From Bromus sterilis (taxonomy: Eukaryota > Streptophyta > Magnoliopsida > Poales > Poaceae): DNA of 64,000 nucleotides. Below the pieces are notes generated by a model. That model saw only the letters and a program-made list of their open reading frames with translations. It was not told the origin of the DNA and searched no databases. Below, piece after piece: positions 1-12,700 of the stretch; positions within the stretch are counted from its first letter, which is position 1, and each line of letters begins with the position of its first letter. The position numbers and the translations under genes were made by a program. The stretch lies in NCBI GenBank assembly GCA_950022295.1, contig OX465598.1, forward strand, positions 121,255,001 through 121,319,000, given 5' to 3'.

Positions 1-1087
1 ACTGAGTTAAGCATCGCTACAGGCGAGAAGGTCTCGTTGTAGTCAATTCCTTAAACTTGTCGAACCCCTTCGCGACAAGTCGAGCTTTATGGATTTGAAC
101 ATTTCCATCCATATCAGTTTCCTTCTTAAAGATCCATTTGCACTCAATGGTTCTTGCACCATTTGGCAGATCAACCAAGTTCCAAACTTGATTGTCATCC
201 ATGGAATTTAACTCGTATCTCATGGCCTCAAGCCATAACTCGGAATCTGGATCCACCATCGCTTCCGCATATGTCAAAGGCTCATCGTTGTCCAACAAAA
301 ATACATTTCTTGCATTACGCAGCCTTTCTGACCTTTGTGGTGCGGGTGCCACTTCAACCACGGGTTCACTGACTGGATCTGCCATAATGGCATCACTTGC
401 CATGTCTTCCCCGGGTGGTTTATCTCGAACCTCTTCGAGTTACACCGTACTCCCACTAGCCTTGCTAGTGAGAAACTCTTTCTCAAGGAAGGTACTGTGT
501 CGAGAGACAAACACTTTGCCTTCTTGTCAGTTGTAGAAGTAATACCCTAAGGTTTCCTTTGGATATCCCACGAATATGCACTTATCTGATTTGGGTGCAA
601 TCTTGTCCGACTGAAGTCGCTTGACAAAGGCTTCACAACCCCAAATCTTTAGAAAAGACAAACTGTGACGCTTACCAGTCCATATCTCATATGGTGTCTT
701 ATCTACGGATTTAGATGGTACTCTGTTTAGTGTGAAAGCTGCAGTTTCTAGAGCATAACCCCAAAATGCCAACGGTAGATCTGACTGACTCATCATCGAT
801 CAAACCATGTCCAACAAGGTGCGATTCCTCCGTTCCGATACACCATTTCTTTGCAGCGTTCCAGGAGGAGTGAGTTGTGGAACTATTCCACGAATCATGA
901 GATGATCATCAAACTCTTGACTCAGATATTCACCTCCACGATCTGATCGGAGAAGTTTGATCGTCTTGCTGAGTTGATTCTCTACTTCATTCTGAAACTC
1001 CTTGAACTTTTCAAAGGTTTCCGACTTGTGCCTCATCAAGTAGATATATCCATATCTTCTCAATTCGTTGGTGAAAGTCACAAAGTA
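1..1087 (-). pseudogene. Copia-1 pol remnant: integrase core to start of reverse transcriptase
   Basis: This continues the gag-protease ORF after a stop. It holds the integrase core (LLRSDRGGEYLS around the second catalytic Asp, then RNGVSERRNRTLLDM with the catalytic Glu), the integrase C-terminal part up to about 527, and the start of RT (IECKWIFKKETDMDGN and IHKARLVAKGF). It is broken by stops near 1086, 798 and 525 and by a further change near 60, just inside the window edge. Order and orientation (integrase before RT) are those of Ty1-copia. Expression as one polyprotein is not possible. The RT catalytic centre and RNase H are outside the window. Confidence 0.88.
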
Positions 1088-2641
1088 CTAGTAACCACCT
1101 CTAGCAGTCGTGCTCATTGGTCCACACACATCAGTATGTATGAGTTCCAACAAGTCGAATGCCCTCTCGCAACTCTTTTCAAAAGGTGTCTTGGTCATCT
1201 TGCCGAGTAGGCACGATTCGCATGTCTCGAATGATTCAAAATCAAACGAATTTAAAAGTCCATCATCATGGAGCTTCTTCATGCGTTTTTCACTAATATG
1301 ACCAAGCCGACAATACCAAAAGTAAGTTGTATTCAGATCGTTAGGTTTAAGCCTCTTGGCATTTATATTATAGATAGATTCACCTTCAAGATTCAAAATT
1401 AATAACCCATTCGTAACGGGCACCAAGCCATAAAACATCTTATTCAAATATATAGAACAACCATTGTCCTTAATAATGAATTCATAACCTTGTCTCATCA
1501 AACATGTGGCAGAAATAATGTTTCGACTTAATGATGGAACATAATAAAAATTATCAAGCTCCATTACAAATCCATAAGGTAAATTAAGTTGCATGGTGTC
1601 GACGGCTAATGCAACAACTCTTACTTTATTCTCGACGCGAATGTCAACTTCTCCTCTTGCGACATATCTACTTCTTTTTAGTCCCTGCATCGAGTTGCAA
1701 ATGTGAACAACCGATCCGGTATCATATACCCAAGAACTATTAGAAATATCCGTAAGATAAATGTCTATAACATATACAACAAGTGTACATGTAGAAGACG
1801 TGCTCCCACTGCTCTTGCCCTTGCTGGCGAGCCACTTGTTGCAGTTCATCTTCCAGTGACCATTCTCCTTGCAATATAAGCAAATGGTCTCGGCGTCAGG
1901 TCCAGGCTTAGGTGTCGGGGCTGGAGTCGGGATGACATCCTTGTCCTTTCCCTTTGTGTTAGCCTTCTTCTTGGTCCATGACTTCTTGAACTTGGCGGTG
2001 TTCTGCACCATCAACACTTGATGTGTGCCCTTCTTAATGTCCTGCTCTGCTATCTTAAGAATCCCATGCAATCCAGTGGGCTTCTTTTCCATGCCATGCA
2101 TATGAAAGTTCGTAATGAACGAGTAATAGCTTGGCGGAAGAGAACCCAAAATTGTATCTGTAGCTGACTCAGGAGTCAACGGATGCCCAAGACGATCCAA
2201 AGCTTGCATGTATCCCATCATTTTGATGGCGTGCGGGCTCAGTGCATCACCCTCTTTTAGCTTGCAATCCATCAGGGATCGCCAGACGTTGAACCTTTCG
2301 GTCCTAGCCTGAACGTGAAACATGCCCTTAAGACTCTCGATCATATCGAAAGCCCTAATGTCTTCGAACTGCTGTTGCAGCTCGGGCTCCATAGAATCCA
2401 GCATGGGGCAACTGATCTCAGTAGACTCATCCTTGAGTTTCTTATAGGCATTCTTAGCAGCAGCGGTGGAATTATCAGTCGGTTCCTCCGGAAACGGTTC
2501 CTCTAGAACATTTTCCTTTTTATCATGCTTGAGAACAATTCTCAGATTTCTATACCAGGTGGTAAAGTTTGTTCCATTCAGTTTATCTTTATCAAGGATG
2601 GATTTCAACGCAAAATTGATAACTGGAGCAGGCAGTGCCAT
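1088..2641 (-). pseudogene. Copia-1 gag, protease and integrase N-terminal region (517 codons)
   Basis: Residues 1-230 are the Copia gag (opening MALPAPVINFALKSILDKDK). Residues 254-267 are a CCHC zinc knuckle, CLYCKENGHWKMNC, that binds packaged RNA. The aspartic protease motif is DTGS at 307-310. The GAG-pre-integrase zinc region follows: second His in CRLGHIS near 447 and the Cys pair CESC near 474-477. The frame stops at the conserved GGY of the integrase start. Oddity: where relatives have LWHCRLGH this copy has FWYCRLGH, so the first zinc-binding His appears replaced by Tyr, consistent with a C-to-T transition. The ATG is the first in frame and gives the expected gag N-terminus. Being open over 1.5 kb it could be translated, but it ends before the integrase core. 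Confidence 0.9.
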
Positions 2642-3934
2642 TGATCTACAACATAAAATGCAAAATACTAAGACATGTATTCATGAAGAGCAATTCATAT
2701 TAAACGCTTTGATAAAATTACTCCCACTAAGTTCAACATCCCTCTAGTTGACATAAAGTGATTCAGGATCCGATGGAGCGAATTGACTAGTGAGCTTTTG
2801 CATCACTGCTAGCCGACTCGATCTACCGGTAAGCAACTCCTTGCTAATCGCATCAACCATATGACTCCGGTTTGTTGATGCGCATCACATACACACCAAC
2901 ACCTATGCCTCAAGGCCCAAAATTGTTTTGATAGCCTCGACAAGTTAACCAAGTGCTATGTGTGTAAGTGTCCGAAACAAACCCATCACGCCAAGGAGAT
3001 CTAGAAGCACCCTAATTTTATAGGCCTACTACTAAATATACATGACTTGTGATGTGCAACAATTGGGGAGGCAATTTTACTTGTCATTCTTTGAGGGATC
3101 ATCCTACTTAAAACATCTACCATGTAAAAGAAGGATGCATAAAGGGATAAACTTTCACAGGCAGTTTATTCAAGTGATATGGTATAGACCATTTATCATA
3201 GCGCATGGTGATCTCCATCTCCATGTGCGCGAACCTCCCATGGCGATCTCCATCTCCATGTACGGTTGTCTTCGTGGTGATCTCCATCTCCACGCCGTAG
3301 TGTCAACCGCCAAGTGTTACATAAGATACTATGCTATTACAAACTAATAGCTATGAAAGTAAGTTACATTACATGGCTTCACATGTTGACACGCAGGTCA
3401 TTAATACAACAATGAGACAACCATATGGCTCCAGCCGGTTGTCAAAACCATGACACGTAGGTCATGAATAACAACATACACAATGGGCTATACCAGATCA
3501 CAACCATTCCCTGCAAAACCAAGTTAGACGTTCTACCATCGTCTAAACCTGTTTTGCATATCTTTTCATTCTGCATCGTTTGGTAGGTCACGGAGCTCAA
3601 TCGGAGTTCATATGACCAAGATATGGCCTCTGAACCGAACCTGCTCAATGATTTCTGGACAGCACAGATCATATTTACGACGTGTCCCAATCCGTGTCCC
3701 GGATCAATCACCTAGTGATATCCGCATGCCACAATAGGATTTACGGCTCACTGTCTATCCCAATGGCGGATAACCGACCTCTAGGGATAAGTTGTGGCAC
3801 GACCTAAGTAGCTCGCACCTCGGGACAGATCATGAAATCAAGAACCTCAAACATGCAAAACCAATCTGATCTATCATCACATGATCCGATCTACATATGA
3901 AATTCTATCACGAATTCAACACCACGCAGCAGAG
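2642..3934 (-). other. Copia-1 untranslated leader with short tandem repeats
   Basis: About 1.3 kb separates the primer site from the gag start, typical of the long leaders of this Copia group. No credible ORF is seen. A repeat of about 21 bases containing GATCTCCATCTCCA occurs at 3205-3225, 3240-3260 and 3274-3294, with a period of about 35. Confidence 0.75.
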
Positions 3935-3946
3935 GCTCTGATACCA
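3935..3946 (-). other. Primer binding site, initiator-Met tRNA (Copia-1)
   Basis: The plus strand reads GCTCTGATACCA, so the minus strand is TGGTATCAGAGC, the complement of the 3' end of plant initiator-Met tRNA. It lies one base from the LTR end at 3948. It fixes the orientation and makes 3948-5278 the 5' LTR. Confidence 0.93.
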
Positions 3947-3947
3947 C

Positions 3948-5278
3948 TGTTGGGGCACACGGTACGCTACACTAGCGCTAAATAAAAATTTCTACCGCGC
4001 ACAACCAAGATCTTGCTGCTGGAGAAGAACTATGTGATGAGGGATTACCACTAGACGCGCGGTCACGGTAACGGAAGGAGAGTTGGCGATGCGCGTCGGC
4101 GGCGGCTCCTCGAATCCCTCGAACCGATCCCACGGACGGAGTCCCGCGATCCAATCCCGCGAAAAGTTCGTCCAAACACCGCAGGTGCGGTGCCTCCAAG
4201 GGATGCGCACATACAAGGAGGAGCGCCGGGCGGCGGACTGCTAGGTCCGGCGGCTCGGCCTGGAGGTGGAGTGGTGGCTAGGGTTGTGTCTGACCTGTAC
4301 CCCTTCGGAGTTCTCCATAGCCCTTATATAGGCGCCCGTGGAATGGCCTCAACCCTTGAGGCAATCCGGACTCTCCATCCATATTCCATTCGGACCACAT
4401 CTGAATGGGCTCCTTTCCACTTAAGCGCGCGACCCTATAGGTTCACGTACACATGGACACGTCCCGGATCACATCCTATTCGATAGTCGATAGAGGTTCC
4501 TAGCAGAATGTGTTGGCTCCCATATATACGTAAGGTCATAAGAAGAACCATTACAAAGTTTCATATGCAACATTCCTTTTCCCTCACGATATATGTTGTC
4601 AAGCTCAAGGTGAGTACTTGTCACCCTTGTGATAGATTGACCTCTCTTCTCGAAACTGTGATACAGATTCCTGAACCGGGTTAACCCTTAACCCATGTCG
4701 CACGGCCATGTTTTCTGAATCTTATCACTCGAGAGGGCCCAGAGAATATCTCTCCAAAGTAGAGGGGAAAATCTCATCTTGATCAACCATGTCTCGCGGC
4801 ATGTATCATGACTCACCCGCAAGCTACCTTTATAACTACCCAGTTACGGTGTAGCGTTTGATAGTCCCTAAGTGACTCATTCCTCATCCTGAGAACATGC
4901 AAGGACCTCAGGTCTAGGACATGGCATATACATTGTATTGAGACTAATAGATGACAATATCTCGTTGCGTCTCAAAGTGGGTCTCTGTCCAACTCAGTGA
5001 TCCCATCACTAAGTTCATACTATCGGTAGCATCTCCATGCTCATGACTTGTGAAACATTGTCATCAACCGAACCATATACTAGTCAAGGATATGTGTCTG
5101 CATAACCTTATCAACTAGGGACCATTAGAACAATCATCATAGAATATATACTCTCACAAAAAAGTCACATACTTATTGATACATATGAGTGATGATGTTC
5201 AAGGACAATACAAGTAACTCATGAATACATAAGGAGACAACATCATAACATGATTCCCTCTAGGGCATATCTCCAACA
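3948..5278 (-). repeat. Copia-1 5' LTR (1331 bp)
   Basis: The boundaries are the terminal TG...CA: TGTTGGGG at 3948 and CTCCAACA ending at 5278 on the plus strand, with TGTTGG inverted repeats. The outer end abuts Gypsy A LTR sequence and the inner end abuts the primer site. A TATA box candidate, TATATAAGG on the minus strand, lies at about 4322-4330 and would place the transcription start in the left half. No second LTR is in the window for comparison. Confidence 0.9.
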
Positions 5279-5488
5279 CCTAGCCCCCAACCCAGGGTAG
5301 GGTTACATGCACACTGTTCCCAAGAACCCTAAGGAAGAACACCCAAGTAAGTCTGGGACATGATTAAGGTGGTTATCTCTACGGAGAGGCCAAACATGTA
5401 TAATTTCTCTGCGTCAACCTCCTTGTGTACGGATTCATATAGCTCCCTTCACACCCCTATTCTCATTGTCAGAATCTATACAACGACA
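5279..5488 (+). repeat. Gypsy A 5' LTR, surviving right-hand 210 bp
   Basis: It aligns over its full length with 30678-30889 of the 3' LTR (shared blocks such as AAGTCTGGGACATGATTAAG) and ends ACGACA at 5488, followed by the primer site. The remainder of this LTR lies left of Copia-1, outside the window. Confidence 0.9.
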
Positions 5489-5490
5489 GT

Positions 5491-5508
5491 TGGCGCCCAC
5501 CTTGGGCT
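5491..5508 (+). other. Primer binding site of Gypsy A, tRNA-Lys-like
   Basis: TGGCGCCCACCTTGGGCT begins three bases after the LTR end. The remembered 3' end of plant tRNA-Lys(CUU) gives TGGCGCCCACCGTGGGGC, a close match with small differences. Confidence 0.75.
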
Positions 5509-7970
5509 GAGTTGATCAGAAATCGCAAGGATGTTTTGTCCTCATCGTCGTCGCCTGCACGCGTCTCCGAGCTCGTCCACGGCGAGATGTTCCTTTTTGG
5601 ATCATTGGATTTCGTTGCCGATGATTCCGCTTGGTTGGCAGATTCGCCACTCCAGGAACAATTGTAGACATCAAGGGGCAGTGTTCGCTTTCTGGCAGAC
5701 GAGTGAGGGGCCTTGCGGCTCCAGTTACCTGTCCAGATACAAGCACGTGCTCCCTTGGAAGTTCATCGCAAGAAGAAGCGTTCGGGCCGCCCCCGAGTTC
5801 CGCACCGCGGCAAGATCCCGGTGCAGCAAGTAGTAGTCATAGATTCCGTTGAGTCTACTCAACAAGCCCTTGACGATTTGATGACAAGATAAGTTCCAAC
5901 AGCGTCAATTATGCACCTCTTCAACTCGGCTGAAGACAAGGATATGGAAGGTTCCGACTTAGAGGGCCACGAGGAAGAGGGCAGTAGTGGATCACCCATC
6001 AACGTCGCAGAAGTATGCATGACTGGGACCCCACCACCCCATCCATCACCTGCAAGAGCGAATTTGGGTAGAAAAGGCACTAAGCATCAAGAGCCACCTA
6101 GCAACAGTCATCGAGAACCAGTCCGGCGCGTATCTGCTTTTAGGAGGCTAGAACTCAGAGAGCCAAGTCGCCAGCCGAGACCACTTACTCGGGAGGAACA
6201 GGAGGACGAGGAAGCAGCAGAGCAGCTGTTTCATACTCCCATTGACACAACTACATCGGCGGGTCGATGCCTAGAAGCATCCAGATTAACCAACCTCTCT
6301 GAAAGAGCACAATTGGCTGAGTTAGAAAGCACTTTGGAGCGTTAGGCTCGGGAAGTCGCTCGCCTCAAGAAAAGTAGAACCAGTCGGCAGTTGCGAATAC
6401 CAGGAGAGGGAGAGTCTTTCCGAGCGCTTGATACAACACTTGGCATTTTTGTTAGCGGCAACTCGGATTGCCAATTCTCTGCAACCGAGTGGTTCGGCAG
6501 CAGAAGGAAACAACACTTGGCATTTTTGTTCCAGAAGGCAGTAGAGCAGAATGCTTCAGTTAGTCAATCACTACAGCGTGTGCACTTTCACCCCCCCCCC
6601 CTACTAGAACTTCACAGTCCATACACACACCGCACAGAAACATTTCTCCGCGGCGTAGGAATGACCCCGGTGGAGGATATCGCCATGACCAGTATCGACG
6701 CCCAGAGTAGCGGAGACATGATGATTATGCCAGAACCCATAGGTCTGATCGTGGCGTTCCGAGGGGAGAGGATTTTCATCAGCACCAAGTCGGATACCAA
6801 GGTGACTGATACACAAAAATTGATGATGTTTCCCATAGTCACCTCGTCCAGGGCCGAGTTGATCGAGCTAGGTTCCAACGGCAAGATCAGGCTCGTCCCT
6901 CAATGGTTACGGGGCATGTGTTTTTCAGTGGGAGGATTCTTTCCACCCCTATCCCTCCTCACTTCCAAATAGCGCAGGGGGTAGATAAATATCGAGGCGA
7001 TGCAAAACACCAGACATGGCTAGCTGATTACCGAATTGCCGTACAAATCAAAGGAGGAGGAGATGAAATAGCTATGATGCATCTCCCATTGATGTTGGAG
7101 GGGTCGGCTAGGACATGGTTGAATTAGCTACCCCCCAATAGTGTTTGGATCTGGGAAGATTTATAAAGAGTTTTCATCAAAACATTTGAAGGCACCTACA
7201 AGAGACTTAGAGGCCTCACCGAGTTGCATCTCTGCGTTCAAGGGAACACTGAGTATACTCGGGATTACATTCAGTGATGGATCACACTTCACAACTCGGT
7301 GGAGGGGGTCTCCGAGTTCTAGGTAATAAATGAATTCAAACAAGGAGTCAAGTATAGGGAATTGAGTCTCAAGCTGGCTCGATCCCCGCATGTCACCTCA
7401 CTCGGAAGATTGATGGAGATTGCTAATAAATACGCTAATGGCGAGGAAGAAATTCGTCAAAAGAATCAGCAGCATCGAGGTGGGAGTAACCCGGCACCAA
7501 ATTCAAAGCCTAAATCTAGTGTAAATAACAAGCGGAAGGAAGAGGATGCTCCTACTGATGCGGAGTTCGTGGCAGCTGCAAACGCCTCGGGCATTCATGG
7601 CAGGGTGCATCCCAAGAAAGACTCGCAACCTCGTCAGTAAAAACCAAAAAATGATGATGATGTTCTAGACCAACCATGTCCTCTTCATACAACCTGAGAT
7701 GCTGAAGGAAAGTTCATTCTCCCCAAAGCATAAGGCTCGACATTGTCGATTGATCAAAAGGGCAGCTCAAAATGCGAAGGCAGGGTCTCAAGAAGTTAAG
7801 AATAATGGTAAGAAAAAGGTGGACAACTCGGACATGGATAGTGAAGGATATCCACATGAGGATGGTGTGTTGGTTATTTTTGCTGGTCATGAATCCAAGA
7901 GAATTGAGAAAATTCGGATCAGAGAAGTTAAATTGGCAGCTCTGGCTGTTCCGAGTTACATGAAATAGAC
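5509..7970 (+). pseudogene. Gypsy A gag (broken)
   Basis: Recognisable blocks: an acidic N-terminal region at 5911-6345 (INVAEVCMTGTPPPHPSP and the helical LSERAQLAELESTLER), a retrotransposon-gag core around 6985-7330 (KYRGDAKHQTWLADYRIAV, then MLEGSARTWLN), and a basic C-terminal region at 7362-7968. The frame changes several times and carries stops at 6343, 7125 and 7324, among others. A 21-bp direct repeat (6433-6453 and 6510-6530, 77 bp apart) and a run of C near 6591 mark local slippage. Gag would form the particle and package RNA; this copy cannot be translated intact. The original start codon is not certain. Confidence 0.75.
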
Positions 7971-9772
7971 AGACACCCCAATCACATTTGATCAGTCGGA
8001 CCATCACCCCCACATTGCACACCCGGGAAGGCATGCTTTGATTGTTGACCCATTGGTGGAAACAAGAAATGGGAACTTTAGATTGAGAAATGTTCTGATG
8101 GATGGTGGCAATGGCATAAACATCCTATATGCAAGTACTCTGAGAAACATGAACATTTCAATGTCTAAGTTACACAAAATCCACTTAGAGTTTCATGGAA
8201 TTATTCCAGGAAAGAAGGAACACTCATTAGGAATGATTAACCTCAAGGTTGTCTTTGGTTCTCCGAGTAACATCCGGAAAGAGAAAATCACTTTTGAGGT
8301 TATTGATTTCCCGAGTGCATATCATGCACTACTCAGAAGGCCTGCATATGCGAGATTCATGGCTATACCTTGTTATGTCTACTTGAAACTGAAGATGCAT
8401 GGCCCACATGGTGTTATCACTGTTTCAGGGGACTATAAGCAAGCCAAAGAATTGCTGCAGAGAAGTTCATTGATCGCTGACCAGCAGATGGCAGAAGTAG
8501 AATTGGCAGAGTATAAGAAAGCATTTGACTCATCCGAGTTGCTTCAGACCAAGAAAACGTCATCGTTCGAGTTAGCCGGAGAAACCAAAAGGGTGCAAAT
8601 TCATCCCACCGACAATGACAAGTTCACCAATATTGCAACTGATTTAGATCCTAAATAGGAATTCAAGCTCATCAACTTTCTCCGTGAGAATTGGGATATC
8701 TTTGCATTGAATCCCTCTGATATGCCTGGAATTCCAAGAGAGTTGGATGAGCACAAACTCAACATAGATCCTAAAGCAATACCTTTTAAGGAATCCTTAA
8801 GGCAATTTTCTTCTGATAAGAGAAAATCCATAGAACAAGAGGTGGCAAGATTGCTGGCAGCCGGATTCATCGGGGAAATATTCCACTCCGAGTGGTTAGC
8901 CAACCCTGTTATGGTTCCGAAGAAGGATAAAACTTGGAGGACTTGTGTTGATTTCTGTCACACCAACAAAGTCTGTCCAAAAGATCATTTCCCTCTTCCT
9001 CGCATTGACAAAATTGTAGATTCTACATCAGGTTGCGAGAGACTCTTTTTCCTCGATGCATACTCGGGTTATCATCAAATCCGACTATATGAACGAGATG
9101 AACAGAAAACAGCATTCATAACTCATTCAGATGTTTTTGTTACACAACAATGCCATTTGGACTCAAGAATGCTGGGCAACATATCAGCGCATGATGAAAA
9201 ATTGCTTGATATGGCAAATGGGAAGAAATGTGGAAGTCTATGTAGATGACATAGTCATCAAATATGCTAAAGGCAATGATTTGCTAGCAGATTTGGCTGA
9301 AACTTTCAAAAGTCCCCGAGCTTACAACATCAAGTTAAATCCATCAAAATGTGTCTTTGGAGTTCCAGCAGGGAAGTTACTCGGATTCATGGTCTCAGAG
9401 CGAGGAATCGAAGCCAACCCAGAAAAGATTGCTGCTATTCAGAACATTAAACGGCCACATGAGCTCTAAGATATCCAGAAGTTAATAGGGTGCCTCGCAG
9501 CACTCAGTCGGTTTATTTCCAGACTTGGGGAGAAGGCCTTACCTCTCTATCAGCTGATGAAAAAATCGCCAAATTTTACCTGGACTGAAGAGGCCCAGGC
9601 AGCTTTCGAAGATTTAAAGAGGCAGTTGTCAACTCGGGCAGTTCTCGCTGCTCCGAGAGAAAAAGAGAATTTGTTGTTATATATTCCACCACAAACCAAG
9701 TGGTCGGTGTTGTTGTTGTGGTGGAAGGGAAGAAGAGGGAAAAGCACAGAAGGTTCAGAGACCTGTGTATTT
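7971..9772 (+). pseudogene. Gypsy A protease, reverse transcriptase and start of RNase H
   Basis: The protease region at 8038-8658 has the flap-associated LMDGGNGINILYASTLR and the C-terminal RPAYARFMAIPCYVYLKLK typical of Tat-type proteases. A TAG at 8656-8658 interrupts it, and RT resumes in the same frame (DHFPLPRIDKIVDS, then FLDAYSGYHQIR). A frameshift lies near 9140. The catalytic motif survives as YVDD near 9238-9250, and the thumb (GVPAGKLLGFMVSERGIEAN) leads to a TAA near 9468. The RNase H start at 9557 (FTWTEEAQAAFEDLKRQLS) runs into element B at 9773. Across the insertion the protein frame rejoins as PVYF-ISEV, the expected Gypsy RNase H sequence. Confidence 0.85.
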
Positions 9773-12700
9773 TGTGACGCCCCCAAAATCCGTGTACAGT
9801 AATCGTACATGCAGGGTACACGGCTGAGATTAGGGTACCACGGTGAGAATATCACAGCACAACACTAAACACAAAAGGATAAACCAAAATGTTCCAATAA
9901 AGGGGGGGTCGCTCGGAACCGAATACATAAGTTATACAAACCATAATATCTGAGTACAGATATAGTTAGTCAATTTTTTCCTTAAGATGACTAGCACAAA
10001 TAACATCAGAGATACAGATCGAAAAGGCAAGGCCTCCTGCCTGGGAGCCTCCGAAACTACTCTTGGTCCTGGTCAGCGGGGGTCTCGACGTAGTAGTATC
10101 CTCCTCCGGGGTACTCCTGCTCCTGGGCTCCAACGTCGACTGCAGCGGCCGATCAGGCAAAACATAAAAGGGGAATTAAAGAAAAGGTGAGTATCTAGCA
10201 TACCCGCGAGTCTTACGTCCGCTACTAAGCATTATGCATTGTATCAACGGAAAGAAGAGGCTATATATAGTGGACTGCAAGATAGAAATCAGAATAAGGG
10301 AAAGAAGCTAGGCCTATCGAAGACTAGCATCTTCCGACGATGTCTTGCAGCATGAGGTAAGAATCAGCCAACAGTTCATATAAAGCATAAAGTAACAACG
10401 AAGCAGAAGTTGCTGCAACATTGTATAATATAAGTTGTAATGATTAATAATAATAATGCCTCCGAGTTCCCTTCCTCGACTCCATGCGAGGAAGAAGACC
10501 CGGAACCATACAGTTTAATAGTAATAGTTTCTAGTGGTAAGATCCAGCTTCAGCATAAAGCGTCCGGTTACCGTGGACACGGCTATTCGAATAGATTAAA
10601 CTCCCTGCAGGGGTGCACTACTGTTCAGCCTGCACGCTCGGATCTCCAGGGTGGCGGGAACCTGGTTAGGGAACGCTCCACCAAAGCTATCCGACACGAC
10701 GCAGCCCATCCTAGGCTCAACAGAGAGGCCATCCGCCGGACTATATCCTATGCGCCAAGGGGTCTAGGACCCTCACCCTTGCACGCTCCTGCACGGTGCG
10801 TGGCTGGCCGGTGAAGCGAAAGCAAATCCAAAAACACACCGTCCGGACGAAGAAGACACCACTTCCCGGCGCAGGCCGCGGTACTGCTGACGTCTGAAGA
10901 GCTTTCGGACAAACTACGACGCAGGGGAGCCCATAACTCCTTATCCCACGTGAAGGTAGTGCGTACAGACCAACGGGCCTCTCAAGTCATCCGCCGAACC
11001 ATTTAGCATTTTAATTAACCTGCGTGACAACAGTTATCGTTGCCTCGACTTAACCGACCCGCGGTCAACGACAGCAGTCAGGACCACCAGTACATCGGTG
11101 CCTGCCCTGTCGTCCCACCAAGTCACTGCGGTTACCAACAAGGTGAACCGTCTCCTTACCTTGTCTCGCGTGTGCTCTTGGTAGAGCTCGACTTTCGTGG
11201 TTTGGTAACTCTCGCGAGATACGAGCAGGGGCCAAGCACGCCAGTAACGTCGGTCGTACCCTCCCTATCGTTCCCGACGATATACCTCTCGCGGGCACCG
11301 TTGGGTCGCCCTACTTTCTTACCTTTAAGGACAACCGCTGTTCAGGACCCTATGGCGGCAAGACAAAGTCAGCCTCGAGTGGAGTACAAGAATTACTCCT
11401 GGATAGCTCACACTTGAGGTGACTAGGCATAACCCAGATAGGGGCCTTTAGCGGTGTCTGCTTTGTACCGTACCTGTGCAGTTGTATATATTGTATCCGT
11501 GTTCACCCCCCTGAGTGATCACGTCCCGCTATCTAGTCCTAGCTAACAATGCGCAGGGCTCACTGCTGAATATATGCATAATTATAACAGACAGCATAGG
11601 ATAAAGGAAAGGTACATCAAGGGGCGACAAAATCAGGCTATGCAATTGATTAGGAGTATAACGTAGAAGCAGCAGTAACAATGCCTAGTGCAAGAAAGTA
11701 CGGAAAGGTAGGCGATATCTGGGGAAGAGAATGGCTCTGCTTGCCTGGAAGCTCGCGGGTAGGGGCAGGGTCGTCGACGAAGTAGTCGTACCCGGCAGCG
11801 GTGTAGTCGGCGGTAGCAGCGGGGTCTACCGAAGGTTAAGGGGGGAGGAAACAGTAAATACACAGCAATAATATTCAAACATATGCATGACATGACAGAG
11901 GAAATGTTAACGGTGTTCTAACGCAGTGCAATGCACGATGCTTGGAGCGGGAATTCATCCGGGGATGAACTGCCAGCTCCGGCTGATTACCGGACATGGT
12001 GTCCGAAGGGGGAAGGGTTCAGGCCGGAGGTGTCGTGGACATCCGACAAGGATAACGGGGCTGTATCCGGGTTAGTTGAACCATTCCGGACAACTTTCGT
12101 GTTCGGAATAAATTCATCCGGGTACTTTTTATCGGTACCGAAAATTATCGACAGACAGCCCGGGAGGGGGAAATGTCGATGATCGGTGTGTTAGGGGGGT
12201 GAGGTAGACATACGGGTAGCGTATTCGTATTCGTTATATTTTTCTGATCAATTTTCATGAATAAAGTTTTTCGATCCGATATACGGATTAAAAAATATTG
12301 ATTTTATAAGTTTAATCAATTTTAAAACATTAAAATCCTTTTAATAATTTCTTTTATTATTTTTAGTAACATTATCCAGAACAGTGTTGACTGGTCAAAC
12401 CTGACCAGTGGGACCCACTGGTCAGCCTCACATTTCTAATAATTCATTTAATTGAATTAAATTAACCTCTGGACCCACATGTCATACACTGGAATAAATC
12501 TAAATTATTTTAAATATTAATCTGACCGTGGGGTCTACCTGTCATAGACTCATATGCTTAATTAGCATTTTTATTAATCAGTGAATTAACTTAACAGTTG
12601 GGCCCACCTGTCATTGACAGTGGGGGTTATCTCTATTTAATTAAAACATGGGTTAACTAAGGGGGATTGGGCCCGCGTGTCATTGTCACATCGCTGCTTA

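Larger units (their letters stand above)
1..5278 (-). mobile_element. Copia-1: BARE/Angela-like Ty1-copia element (left part outside window)
   Basis: The element reads right to left: LTR, initiator-Met primer site, leader, gag, protease, integrase and the first part of reverse transcriptase. The rest of pol and the second LTR lie left of base 1. On the minus strand the LTR opens TGTTGGAGATATGCCC, the form seen in the abundant BARE/Angela group of Triticeae; the family placement is inference. It sits inside the 5' LTR of Gypsy A, which resumes at 5279. The uninterrupted site in A's other LTR (30678-30682) reads CCTAG, so CCTAG at 5279-5283 is the presumed 5-bp target duplication; its partner is outside the window. 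Several stops in pol make this copy non-autonomous. Confidence 0.9.

Noticed and set aside
3935..3946. tRNA-like sequences at 3935, 19190 and 45751
   Set aside because: Only 12-base complements to the tRNA-Met 3' end next to LTRs, so they are primer sites, not tRNA genes.
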